DNA from: DASTBU01 sp035711845
GTDB lineage: Bacteria; Acidobacteriota; Vicinamibacteria; Vicinamibacterales; 2-12-FULL-66-21
Length of the DNA stretch: 18,269 nucleotides
Assembly (NCBI GenBank): GCA_035711845.1
Contig: DASTBU010000146.1
Location: 1-18,269, forward strand
Reading direction: 5' to 3'
Shown: positions 7,973-15,349 of the stretch, one piece after another
Layout of the letters: each line of letters opens with the position of its first letter
How positions within the stretch are numbered: position 1 is the stretch's first letter
Made by a program: the position numbers and the translations under genes
The notes under the pieces: generated by a model
The model's input: the letters and a program-made list of their open reading frames with translations, nothing else
Database searches by the model: none
What the model was told of the DNA's origin: nothing

Positions 7973-8449
7973 CTACGGCCGTCGGCTTGACGAACCTGGA
8001 TTGCGCAGCTCTTGCTCCAGCCTGGCGGCCGCCGCTTGAATGAGCCGGTCCAGGTGGCGAGCGCACGCGCGGTAGACCTCGATCGGGCAGCCGTAGGGAT
8101 CCTCGACGATCTCGCCCGTGCCGGCGTACGTCCCGAGCAACTCGACTCGCCCGGTGAGCGACAGTCGAAGGAGATCACGCGTCACCATCCCGTCCATGGC
8201 CAGGATGAGGTCGGCATCCAGTCCTTCGATGTTCCTGGCGCAGTGGCCGGTGATGTCCAGTCCGAACTCGTCGCGGGCCGCCCGAACCGCATTCGGCGCA
8301 GCGGGATTGCCGTCGAGAGCAATGGTTCCGGCCGATCCGATCTCGAGGGCCGACAACCCCGGCCGGGAGCCCATGGTCTGTCTGAAGCGCGCCTCCGCAA
8401 TGGGGCTCCTGCAGATGTTGCCGGCACACACGAAGAGAATGGCGCGCAC
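7973..8449 (-). CDS. Low-molecular-weight protein tyrosine phosphatase
   Basis: The 158-residue enzyme has the CX5R catalytic loop VCAGNICRSP (Cys8 nucleophile, Arg14) at the N-terminus and the acid motif DPYG (Asp117) in the usual place. Length matches the family (140-160). LMW-PTPs hydrolyse phosphotyrosine on proteins in the cytosol; in bacteria they often regulate polysaccharide kinases, and related proteins act as arsenate reductases. No tyrosine kinase or ars genes are nearby, so the physiological role is open. The start is GTG at 8449. GACAAT lies 7 bases upstream (8457-8462, minus strand) and no Shine-Dalgarno is visible, which would fit a leaderless message. It diverges from the S9 peptidase gene across about 170 bp. 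Confidence 0.93.
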   Translation of the reverse strand: MRAILFVCAGNICRSPIAEARFRQTMGSRPGLSALEIGSAGTIALDGNPAAPNAVRAARDEFGLDITGHCARNIEGLDADLILAMDGMVTRDLLRLSLTGRVELLGTYAGTGEIVEDPYGCPIEVYRACARHLDRLIQAAAARLEQELRNPGSSSRRP

Positions 8450-8617
8450 GGGCGCGATTGTCGCACGTTGCGGGCCGATCCCGGGGCCGGCCGCGCGAAG
8501 GAGGGACCTCGATCCGCGGGGAATAGTGCCAGCTCGAGACCGGTTGTAAAGTATCAGGCGTGCGCTCGTCCCGAACCGGTGCCATCAGCCCGGATCGCGC
8601 GCGCGTGAACTCTATTC

Positions 8618-10840
8618 ATGGCGAGGATGGATATGCGCAGCGTCGCAGTGCTTTCAGTGTGGGTTCTGGCGGCTGTGGGATCAGTGGCGGCCCAGTCGCG
8701 GCCGGCCGGGGCTCCGACGGTCTCGACCGAGGCGGACTACGCGCGCGCCGAACGGTTCATGGGCTACAACACGAACCCGCTCGTCCTTCACGCCGGCGTG
8801 CGGCCGAACTGGCTGGCGGACGGCCGGTTCTGGTATCGCACGACCACCGAGGACGGCACGGTACACCTCCTCGTGGATCCGGAGAAACGCACGCGCGCGA
8901 CCTGCGACTTGCCGGAGTGCAAGGAGGATCGCGCGGGCCAGCCGGGCCAGGGGCCAGCCGCACGCCGGACTGACGTCCCTTCGCCCGATGGCAAACTGAC
9001 CGCATTCATCCGCGACCAGAACCTGTGGGTACGCGACGTCGCAACGGGCAAGGAAACACAGCTGACGACCGACGGCGTCGAGGACTACGGATACGCGACC
9101 GACAACGCCGGATGGACGAAGAGCGATCGACCCATCCTTCTCTGGTCGCCCGACTCGCGGAGGATTGCGACGTTCCAGCAGGACCAGCGCAAGGTCGGCG
9201 AGATGTACCTGGTGAACACGCAGGTCGGCCACCCGAAGCTCGAGAAATGGAAGTACCCCCTGCCCGGTGACGAACACGTCTCGATGATCGAGCGCGTGAT
9301 AGTGGAGGTGGACGGCCCGCGGGTGATCAGGCTGAAGATGTCACCGGACCAGCACCGATCCTCCCTGTGCGATCACATCGCGTGCCGCGGCGGCGGCTGG
9401 GCGGACGTGCAATGGAGCCCCGACGCCTCGAAGCTGGCCTTCGTCTCGACCTCGCGCGACCACCGGCACGAGCAGCTCCGAATCGCGGACGCCGCCACGG
9501 GCGAGATTCGCGACGTGCTCGAAGAGCGTGTCTCCACCTTCTACGAATCGGGCAATGGCCGCGTGAACTGGACGGTCCTGTTCGCCTCGCACGAGGTGAT
9601 CTGGTTCTCACAGCGGGACGACTGGGGGCAGCTCTATCTCTATGAGCTCGAGACCGGAAAGTTGAAGCACCAGATCACCACCGGCGAGGGAAATGTCACC
9701 CAGGTCCTCCGCGTCGACGAGGACGCGCGGACGATCTACTTCCAGGCCGTCGGTAAGGAAACTGGACGCGATCCCTACTACACGCACCTCTACCGGATCC
9801 GCCTCGACGGAAAGGGTCTGAAGCTGCTGACGCCGGAGAACGCAAACCACGAGATCGCGCTCGCAGATTCAGGGCGCTTCTTCGTCGACAGCTACTCCAC
9901 CCCGGACGTCCCACCCATCACGATCGTGCGCGACGCCAATGGCGACGAAGTCATGCCGCTCGAGAAGGCGGACATCTCGAAGCTGCTCGCCTCGGGCTGG
10001 AGGCCGCCAACGCCCTTCACGGTGAAGGCGCGCGACGGACGGACCGACCTGTACGGGCTCATGTTCAAGCCAACGCTCCTCGATCCGTCGCGCAAGTATC
10101 CCATCGTCAACTACATCTATCCAGGTCCGCAGACCGGCAGCGTGGGGAGCCGCAGCTTTTCGGCTGCCCGCAGCGATCACCAGGCACTCGCCGAGCTGGG
10201 CTTCGTGGTCGTCATGATCGACGGCATGGGCACCCCGTGGCGATCGAAGAAGTTTCACGAGGCCTACTACGGCAACATGGGGGACAACACGCTGCCGGAT
10301 CAGATCGCCGGTATGAAGCAGCTGGCGCAGCAGTACGCGTGGATCGATCTGGACCGGGCCGGGATCTGGGGCCACAGCGGCGGTGGGTACGCCACGGCCG
10401 CGGCCATGTTCCGATACCCCGATTTCTTCAAGGTCGGCATCTCGGAATCCGGCAACCACGATAACCGCGCCTACGAAGACGACTGGGCCGAGAAGTGGAT
10501 GGGGCTGTTGACCGCCGAGACGACGGCCGCCTACGAGGATCAGGCGAACCAGACGCACGCGAAGAACCTGAAGGGCCACCTGCTGCTGGCGCACGGTATG
10601 CTCGACAGCAACGTGCCACCCTACAACACGCTGCTCGTCGTCGAAGAGCTGGTCAAGGCGAACAAGGATTTCGACCTGCTGATCTTCCCCAACCAGCGGC
10701 ACGGCTACGGTGAAATGTCGAACTACATGACCCGCCGGCGCTGGGATTACTTCGTCCGTTACCTCATGGGTGCCGAACCCCCGAAGGAGTATCAGATGAA
10801 ACCGCCGCGCCCCACCGGCCAGGGCACGGGCGACGAGTGA
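8618..10840 (+). CDS. Exported dipeptidyl peptidase IV-like serine peptidase (S9)
   Basis: The 740-residue prolyl-oligopeptidase-family enzyme is expected to release dipeptides from peptide N-termini outside the cytoplasm. A Sec signal peptide spans about residues 6-26 (MRSVAVLSVWVLAAVGSVAAQ). A beta-propeller of WSPD-type blades covers about 40-460 (WSPDSRRIA at 176, WSPDASKLA at 266), followed by an alpha/beta-hydrolase domain at about 470-720. The triad is Ser587 in GHSGGG, Asp663 in HGMLDSNV and His695 in NQRHGY. The nucleophile motif lacks the Trp/Tyr of the classical GWSYGG of DPP-IV. The start is ambiguous: in-frame ATGs occur at 8618, 8627 and 8633. The last has GCGAGG ending 6 bases upstream and gives the tidiest signal peptide. 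The gene is 18 bases from the DUF6265 gene and probably co-transcribed with it. Confidence 0.93.
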   Translation: MARMDMRSVAVLSVWVLAAVGSVAAQSRPAGAPTVSTEADYARAERFMGYNTNPLVLHAGVRPNWLADGRFWYRTTTEDGTVHLLVDPEKRTRATCDLPECKEDRAGQPGQGPAARRTDVPSPDGKLTAFIRDQNLWVRDVATGKETQLTTDGVEDYGYATDNAGWTKSDRPILLWSPDSRRIATFQQDQRKVGEMYLVNTQVGHPKLEKWKYPLPGDEHVSMIERVIVEVDGPRVIRLKMSPDQHRSSLCDHIACRGGGWADVQWSPDASKLAFVSTSRDHRHEQLRIADAATGEIRDVLEERVSTFYESGNGRVNWTVLFASHEVIWFSQRDDWGQLYLYELETGKLKHQITTGEGNVTQVLRVDEDARTIYFQAVGKETGRDPYYTHLYRIRLDGKGLKLLTPENANHEIALADSGRFFVDSYSTPDVPPITIVRDANGDEVMPLEKADISKLLASGWRPPTPFTVKARDGRTDLYGLMFKPTLLDPSRKYPIVNYIYPGPQTGSVGSRSFSAARSDHQALAELGFVVVMIDGMGTPWRSKKFHEAYYGNMGDNTLPDQIAGMKQLAQQYAWIDLDRAGIWGHSGGGYATAAAMFRYPDFFKVGISESGNHDNRAYEDDWAEKWMGLLTAETTAAYEDQANQTHAKNLKGHLLLAHGMLDSNVPPYNTLLVVEELVKANKDFDLLIFPNQRHGYGEMSNYMTRRRWDYFVRYLMGAEPPKEYQMKPPRPTGQGTGDE

Positions 10841-10858
10841 GATCCGGGGAGACCTGCC

Positions 10859-11353
10859 ATGACGTCCATTCAGGTGTTGCTGGCCTACACACTGGTCTTC
10901 GGCGCAAGCGCTGGCCCGTCGTCGTCGCCGCAGCCCGCCCCATCGCTCGACTCCGTCAGCTGGATGGCCGGGCACTGGGTCGGGACCGGGACACAGGACG
11001 TGTCGGAGGAAGTGTGGCTGCCCGCGACCGCTGGCGCGATGGTCGGCATGTGGCGCTGGGCGAGCGGCGGCGACATGCGCCTGTACGAGCTTCTGACGAT
11101 CAGCATCGAGTCCGGCCGAATCGCGCTCAGACTGCGGCACTTCCGCCCGAACCTCGTGGCGCTGGAGGATAAGGAGAACCCCTTCGTGCTGCCGCTCATC
11201 AAGTCCGGCCCGCGCGAGGCCGTCTTCGAGGGAATCGCCAGCGATGGAGGACCGCTCCGGATCACGTACCGGAGCCCCGCGCCCGACACACTCGAGGCGA
11301 CGGTCGAGCGCGGCGGGACGAAGCAGGTATACGCCTACCGTCTGAAGAAGTAG
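10859..11353 (+). CDS. DUF6265 family exported protein
   Basis: Protein of 164 residues with a short hydrophobic N-terminus (about residues 3-20) that looks like a signal peptide. The core motifs WMAGHWVG, SEEVWLPATAGAMVGMWR and YELLTISIE match the small lipocalin-like DUF6265 family, whose function is unknown. GGGAG lies 7 bases before the ATG. It follows the S9 peptidase by 18 bases, and the M20 gene follows 25 bases after its stop, so the three may share a transcript, although the M20 gene also has its own -10 box. Confidence 0.85.
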   Translation: MTSIQVLLAYTLVFGASAGPSSSPQPAPSLDSVSWMAGHWVGTGTQDVSEEVWLPATAGAMVGMWRWASGGDMRLYELLTISIESGRIALRLRHFRPNLVALEDKENPFVLPLIKSGPREAVFEGIASDGGPLRITYRSPAPDTLEATVERGGTKQVYAYRLKK

Positions 11354-11366
11354 GCGCGGACGGGCC

Positions 11367-11372
11367 TATAAT
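11367..11372 (+). promoter_or_regulatory. Perfect -10 box for a leaderless M20 message
   Basis: TATAAT followed by exactly six bases (CCGCGC) and then the ATG. The expected +1, seven bases past the hexamer, falls on the A of the ATG at 11379. There is no Shine-Dalgarno and no clear -35 box. Confidence 0.65.
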
Positions 11373-11378
11373 CCGCGC

Positions 11379-12971
11379 ATGCCTAAGCTGACCCTCGGAT
11401 TCCCATCCTCGACCAGGCGCGCCGGCGCGTGCGCCGTTCTCCTCGCGGCTCTGACTGCCACCACGCCCTCGACGCTTGCACAGACGCACCCGCCCGAGGT
11501 GCGCTTCACGACCGACGAAGCCTTCGACGCGACCACCATCCCGGCATACAAGGGGCAGCACGAGGACGTCTACCGCCACATCGACGCGAACATTGCCGCG
11601 CACGTCAAGCAGCTGCAGCGGTGGGTGCGCCAGCAATCGGTCAGCGCACAGAATCGAGGCATCAAGGAGATGGCGGAGCTCGTGGCAGCGGACCTGCGCG
11701 AGCTCGGGTTCAAGGAAGTCGAGCTCGTCCCGACCAGAGGACACCCCGGGGTCTTCGGGTTCTACGATGCCGGGGCCCAGCGGACGCTCGTCATCTACCT
11801 GATGTACGACGTGCAGCCAGAAGAAACCGGATGGAAGGTCCCGGCCTTCGACGGTGCGCTCGTGGATCACGAGCTGGGACGCGTCCTGATGGCGCGCGGC
11901 GCGACGAACCAGAAAGGGCCCGAGCGCGCGTTCCTCAACGCGCTCGATTCAATCATCAGGACCCGTGGAAAGCTGCCGGTCAATCTCCTGGTCGTGGCCG
12001 AGGGCGAGGAAGAGCTGGGCTCGCCGAACTACCCGCAGGTCATCGACAGGTACGAGGCGCGGCTCGAGAAGGCCGATGGCGTTTTCTTCCCGCTGAGCGC
12101 GCAGGACCGCACCGGCGCGGTGTCGCTCCCTCTCGGCGTGAAGGGCATCGTGGTCTTCGAGCTGGAAGCGGCCGGCGGCGCGCGCGGCGGGCCGAAAAAC
12201 GCCGAGATTCACAGCTCCCTGAAAGCCATCGTCGATGCGCCGGCGTGGCGGCTGACGCAGGCACTGGCGACGCTCACCAGCCCCGACGGCAACACTATTC
12301 TGGTGCCCGGCTACTACGACGCGATCCGGCAGCCGTCACCTGCCGAACAGCAGCTCGTCAACGGAATGACGCGCAGCCTCGCCGGCCGGGAACAGAGCCT
12401 GCGCGCGGGCCTCGGCGTCGACCGCTTCATCGACGACGTGAGCGGGCGCGATCTGCTCGCGCGATGGCTGTTCACCACGACCATCAACATCAATGGCATG
12501 TGGAGCGGCTATACGGGTGAAGGGATGAAGACCATCCTCCCGCACGTCGCCCGCGCGCGTCTCGACTCGCGGCTCGTGCCGGATCAAACGCCTGACGAAC
12601 AGCTGGAACTGATACGCAAGCACCTGGCAGGGCGCGGGTTCGATGACATCACCGTGAGGAAGATCAGCGGATACCCGCCCGCGCAAACGGACGTGCACAC
12701 GCCGATCGTCAGAGCGTCGATTTCGGTGTTCAACAAGCACGGCGTGACGCCGACTGTGGCGCCCCGCCTCGCAGGCAGCGCGCCGTACTACATCTTCACA
12801 GACCGGTTGGGGCTCCCGATGGTCATGGGAGGAATGGGTCACGGGAGCGGCGCGCACGCGCCGGACGAGTACATGGTGATCGAACCCGCCTCAGGCTCGC
12901 GCATTGCAGGGCTCGCCGGGGTCGAGAAGTTCTACGTGGATTTCCTCTACGCGTTTGCGGAGATGAAGTAG
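11379..12971 (+). CDS. Exported M20-family peptidase with altered metal ligands
   Basis: The 530-residue homologue of carnosinase-type M20 metallopeptidases has a hydrophobic N-terminus (RAGACAVLLAALTATTPSTLA), suggesting export. Recognisable landmarks are YDVQP (143-147), RGATNQKGP (173-181), EGEEELGSP (208-216) and a C-terminal GAHAPDEY (491-498) with the expected His493. Several residues that normally bind the two zinc ions differ. The His of the canonical GHYDVQP is Met142, the bridging Asp of GA(S/T)DxKGP is Asn177, and the later Asp ligand expected near residues 238-243 is not evident. The Glu pair 211/212 remains. The protein may bind one metal, use a different chemistry, or belong to a clade with a modified centre. 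The ATG at 11379 is chosen because a perfect TATAAT lies six bases upstream. It converges on the cyclodeaminase gene with a 45-bp gap. Confidence 0.88.
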   Translation: MPKLTLGFPSSTRRAGACAVLLAALTATTPSTLAQTHPPEVRFTTDEAFDATTIPAYKGQHEDVYRHIDANIAAHVKQLQRWVRQQSVSAQNRGIKEMAELVAADLRELGFKEVELVPTRGHPGVFGFYDAGAQRTLVIYLMYDVQPEETGWKVPAFDGALVDHELGRVLMARGATNQKGPERAFLNALDSIIRTRGKLPVNLLVVAEGEEELGSPNYPQVIDRYEARLEKADGVFFPLSAQDRTGAVSLPLGVKGIVVFELEAAGGARGGPKNAEIHSSLKAIVDAPAWRLTQALATLTSPDGNTILVPGYYDAIRQPSPAEQQLVNGMTRSLAGREQSLRAGLGVDRFIDDVSGRDLLARWLFTTTININGMWSGYTGEGMKTILPHVARARLDSRLVPDQTPDEQLELIRKHLAGRGFDDITVRKISGYPPAQTDVHTPIVRASISVFNKHGVTPTVAPRLAGSAPYYIFTDRLGLPMVMGGMGHGSGAHAPDEYMVIEPASGSRIAGLAGVEKFYVDFLYAFAEMK

Positions 12972-13016
12972 GAGGAGTTGCCAGACGATTCCCAAGTTGA
13001 TCCACCCCCGGTCACC

Positions 13017-14222
13017 CTACGCCAGATGTACTGATAACTGGTGCAGAAACAACCCCACGTCGGTGACGATCCCGACCGTCTGCGTCGAGCCGCGATCGGA
13101 TAACTTCGTCACCACGGCCGGATTGATGTCCACGCACACGACCTTGACCCAGGACGGCAGCATATTGCCGACGCCGATGCCGTGCAGCATCGACGACAGC
13201 ATGACCACGACCTCCACGCCCTCGAGCGCCCTGGCATAGGCGTCCTGCGCAGCCACGAGGTCCATCATCGTCTCGGGCAATGGCCCATCGTCGCGAATCG
13301 AGCCCGCGAGAATGCAGGGCACACCGTGAAGATGGCAGGCGCGCATCAGGCCTGAGGCCAGCGCGCCGCTCTCGACTGCCGCGGCGACGCTGCCGGCGCG
13401 TCGAATCAGGTTGATGGCGCGCATGTGATTGCGGTGGCCATGCTCGACGGGATGGCCGGACCGGAGGTCGATGCCGAGCGACGTTCCGAACAGCGCGTGC
13501 TCGATGTCGTGTACGGCGAGGGCATTGCCGGAGAGCACGAGATCCACGTAGCCCAGGCGAATCAACTCACAGAAGTACTCGACACCTCCGGTATGGACGA
13601 TGACCGGACCGGCGACGAAGGCGATTCTGCCGCCGCGGCCCCTGGTGTCCCGCATCATCTCCGCCACGCGCGCGACCGCTGTCTCGACACGCCGCTCGGA
13701 CGACACCTCGTTGCTCATGAACCCGAACGACGGGCGCTCGCGCGACTGGACGTCCGGCATCACGCGCACTCCCTGCAGCCCGCAGACCACCACCTCGCCC
13801 TTGCGGATATCCCGCAGCTTGCGACAGACCGGGCAGCCCTGCTCGACGACCACCGCTGCGTCCATGCGCTGGTTGCCGACTGTCACCCAGTCACCCCCCA
13901 ACCGAACGTCGGTCCGGTGGTTGGTCGTCGAGTAGAAATCCTCGGGCGCGGCGCCGTCGACGTCCGCGGGACGCAGGAGCGCGTCGGCCGCGCCCTCAAC
14001 GTAGCACCCGTATGCCGAGAGCTTTTCGAGGAGGTGGGCGAGCGACTCCTCGGTGTCGGCGTGGAGCCGCAGGAGGAGCCGCGATGTATCCTCGTTGGTC
14101 CGGCCGACGTCGAACTGCAAGATCTCGTAGCTCGCGCCGTGCTCGACCGTGGCGGTGAGGATCGCCTGGAGATCGCCCGAATCGATCAGGTGGCCGCGCG
14201 CTTCGATGTTCTCAGCGGGCAT
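13017..14222 (-). CDS. Archaeal-type ornithine cyclodeaminase (TIGR00300, LOR/SDH-like domain)
   Basis: The 401-residue cytosolic enzyme is expected to convert L-ornithine to L-proline and ammonia, using bound NAD. The whole protein matches the TIGR00300 pattern: N-terminal GHLIDSGDL (10-18), a cysteine motif QGCPVCRKLRDI, then FGFMSNEVSSER, GPVIVHTGG, LSGNALAVHDIEHALFGTSLG, GHRNHMRAINLIRRAGS, AGSIRDDGPLPE, HGIGVGNMLPS and VDINPAVVTKLSDRGS. Length is normal. This family is unrelated to the mu-crystallin-type bacterial ornithine cyclodeaminase and occurs in archaea, in some bacteria, and as the C-terminal part of cyanobacterial AgrE/ArgZ. The N-terminal arginine-dihydrolase domain of ArgZ is absent here, so ornithine must come from another route. 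Start ATG at 14222; TACTGT lies six bases upstream and there is no Shine-Dalgarno. Confidence 0.9.
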   Translation of the reverse strand: MPAENIEARGHLIDSGDLQAILTATVEHGASYEILQFDVGRTNEDTSRLLLRLHADTEESLAHLLEKLSAYGCYVEGAADALLRPADVDGAAPEDFYSTTNHRTDVRLGGDWVTVGNQRMDAAVVVEQGCPVCRKLRDIRKGEVVVCGLQGVRVMPDVQSRERPSFGFMSNEVSSERRVETAVARVAEMMRDTRGRGGRIAFVAGPVIVHTGGVEYFCELIRLGYVDLVLSGNALAVHDIEHALFGTSLGIDLRSGHPVEHGHRNHMRAINLIRRAGSVAAAVESGALASGLMRACHLHGVPCILAGSIRDDGPLPETMMDLVAAQDAYARALEGVEVVVMLSSMLHGIGVGNMLPSWVKVVCVDINPAVVTKLSDRGSTQTVGIVTDVGLFLHQLSVHLA

Positions 14223-14228
14223 TGCTGG

Positions 14229-14234
14229 ACAGTA
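14229..14234 (-). promoter_or_regulatory. Possible -10 element for a leaderless cyclodeaminase message
   Basis: TACTGT on the minus strand keeps the key TAnnnT positions and stands exactly six bases from the ATG at 14222, the same geometry as the M20 and TPR genes. Match to TATAAT is only 3 of 6, so on its own this would be weak. Confidence 0.35.
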
Positions 14235-14243
14235 AGAGACGGT

Positions 14244-14278
14244 GTCGTGGTTCGTGGTCCGCGGTTCCCGGTTCGTGG
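14244..14278 (+). repeat. Short heptamer array, consensus TTCGTGG
   Basis: Five adjoining 7-base units: GTCGTGG, TTCGTGG, TCCGCGG, TTCCCGG, TTCGTGG. They occupy most of the 78-bp gap between the TPR stop and the cyclodeaminase start. The unit differs from ACGTCGC but has the same length; its reverse complement, read in a shifted phase, is ACGAACC, which shares the ACG start. Confidence 0.6.
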
Positions 14279-14300
14279 GCCCTGAACAGACGCCGACGGC

Positions 14301-15224
14301 TCACCCGCCAGCCAGACGCTTCCGGGCGAGAGGGCGCGAGAACGCAACCTGCAGGCTGTGGCCGTGGATGCCGAGAATCCTCTGGTACAGCTCCCGCGCC
14401 GTCGCCTGATCCTTCGTCTGCCCGTACGCCTGCGCGAGCAGGCTCAGGATGAACGGATCTTCCTGATCCGCCTTCGACAGCGCCGCGATCGCCTCGTCGG
14501 GCCTGCCCTCGTAGAACGCAACGTAGCCGAGCAGATACGGATAGTTGGCGCGCTGGCTTTCGTCGAGCGTCCCCTTCTCCACGATCGTGCGGACCGCGTC
14601 GGCGTGTTTCCGGGCCGCCTCGGGTTGCTTTCGCCGGGCGGCAATCCTCGCCTGCGCATGGTGCCAGCGCATGTCCCAGAGATCGACGTCCTCCCGGCTC
14701 CGCTTCGCGATCTTCCGCGCCGTGTCGTAGCCCGTCCGGTACCACTTTTCCGCGTTGGTGGCATCTCCCGTTTCGAGATACACACGCCCGAGCGCGTTGG
14801 CCGTCCCGGCCGCAGCTTCGGGCGCACCCGCTGCCACCTGCCTGTCGAACACCTTCTGGAAGTACTTCGCCGATTCGGCAGCCTGCCCTTCGAACGCATA
14901 CGCCACGGCCATCGTGGAGAGCGCCGGGTTCTGCAAAGTATCCGGTGCCAGCTCGATCGCCTTCTGGATGTGTTGCCTGGCTTCGCCGTACTTTCCTTCG
15001 ACGTCCAGCACGCGTCCGATCCCGAGATGCGCCTCCACTTGCGAGCCGCTCTGTTCCAGCGCCTTGCGGTACCCGGCGAGCGCTTCTGTCAGCTGCCCGT
15101 TGTTCTCCAACTGTCGTGCTTCCTTCAGGAGCGCGGCCGGATCGGACGGCGTCGGAGCCTGTGCGTGCGCGGAGACGGCGACGGCCAGGCTCGCGAGGAT
15201 GAGTATCGAGGATCGTCTTGTCAT
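14301..15224 (-). CDS. Exported TPR-repeat protein
   Basis: Protein of 307 residues with a Sec signal peptide (MTRRSSILILASLAVAVSAHAQA, cleavage likely after AHA, about residue 21). TPR-type helical pairs follow from about residue 28: ALLKEARQLENNGQLTEALA, AHLGIGRVLDVEGKYGEARQ, STMAVAYAFEGQAAESAKYF, ALGRVYLETGDATNAEKWYR, and near the end YLLGYVAFYEGRPDEAIAAL and LAQAYGQTKDQATARELYQ. It is likely periplasmic and involved in protein-protein contacts; the partner is unknown. The ATG at 15224 is chosen over the upstream in-frame start at 15620, which would run through the hemerythrin gene: the signal peptide begins here and TATAAT is six bases upstream. It diverges from the hemerythrin gene across 125 bp. 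Confidence 0.9.
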   Translation of the reverse strand: MTRRSSILILASLAVAVSAHAQAPTPSDPAALLKEARQLENNGQLTEALAGYRKALEQSGSQVEAHLGIGRVLDVEGKYGEARQHIQKAIELAPDTLQNPALSTMAVAYAFEGQAAESAKYFQKVFDRQVAAGAPEAAAGTANALGRVYLETGDATNAEKWYRTGYDTARKIAKRSREDVDLWDMRWHHAQARIAARRKQPEAARKHADAVRTIVEKGTLDESQRANYPYLLGYVAFYEGRPDEAIAALSKADQEDPFILSLLAQAYGQTKDQATARELYQRILGIHGHSLQVAFSRPLARKRLAGG

Positions 15225-15230
15225 CAGGCC

Positions 15231-15236
15231 ATTATA
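15231..15236 (-). promoter_or_regulatory. Perfect -10 box for a leaderless TPR-gene message
   Basis: TATAAT on the minus strand, six bases (GGCCTG), then the ATG at 15224. The expected +1 is the A of the ATG. No Shine-Dalgarno or TTGACA-like box is seen. The geometry is identical to that of the M20 gene. Confidence 0.65.
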
Positions 15237-15336
15237 TGCAGCCCTGGGCGCGTATTCGTTCACTCCATGTCGGATCGCCCGGTCAGAGTCGGCGCAGATC
15301 ATTGCAGCGTAGCCCCGGTGTATGCTTGTGACCCAC

Positions 15337-15344
15337 GAAGGAGG
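15337..15344 (+). promoter_or_regulatory. Strong Shine-Dalgarno fixing the GTG start of the hemerythrin gene
   Basis: GAAGGAGG with a 5-base spacer to the GTG at 15350. It is one of the strongest ribosome binding sites in the window and contrasts with the SD-less genes that carry a -10 box next to the start. TATGCT at 15321-15326 would place the RNA start at about 15333, just upstream. Confidence 0.75.
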
Positions 15345-15349
15345 CGTCA

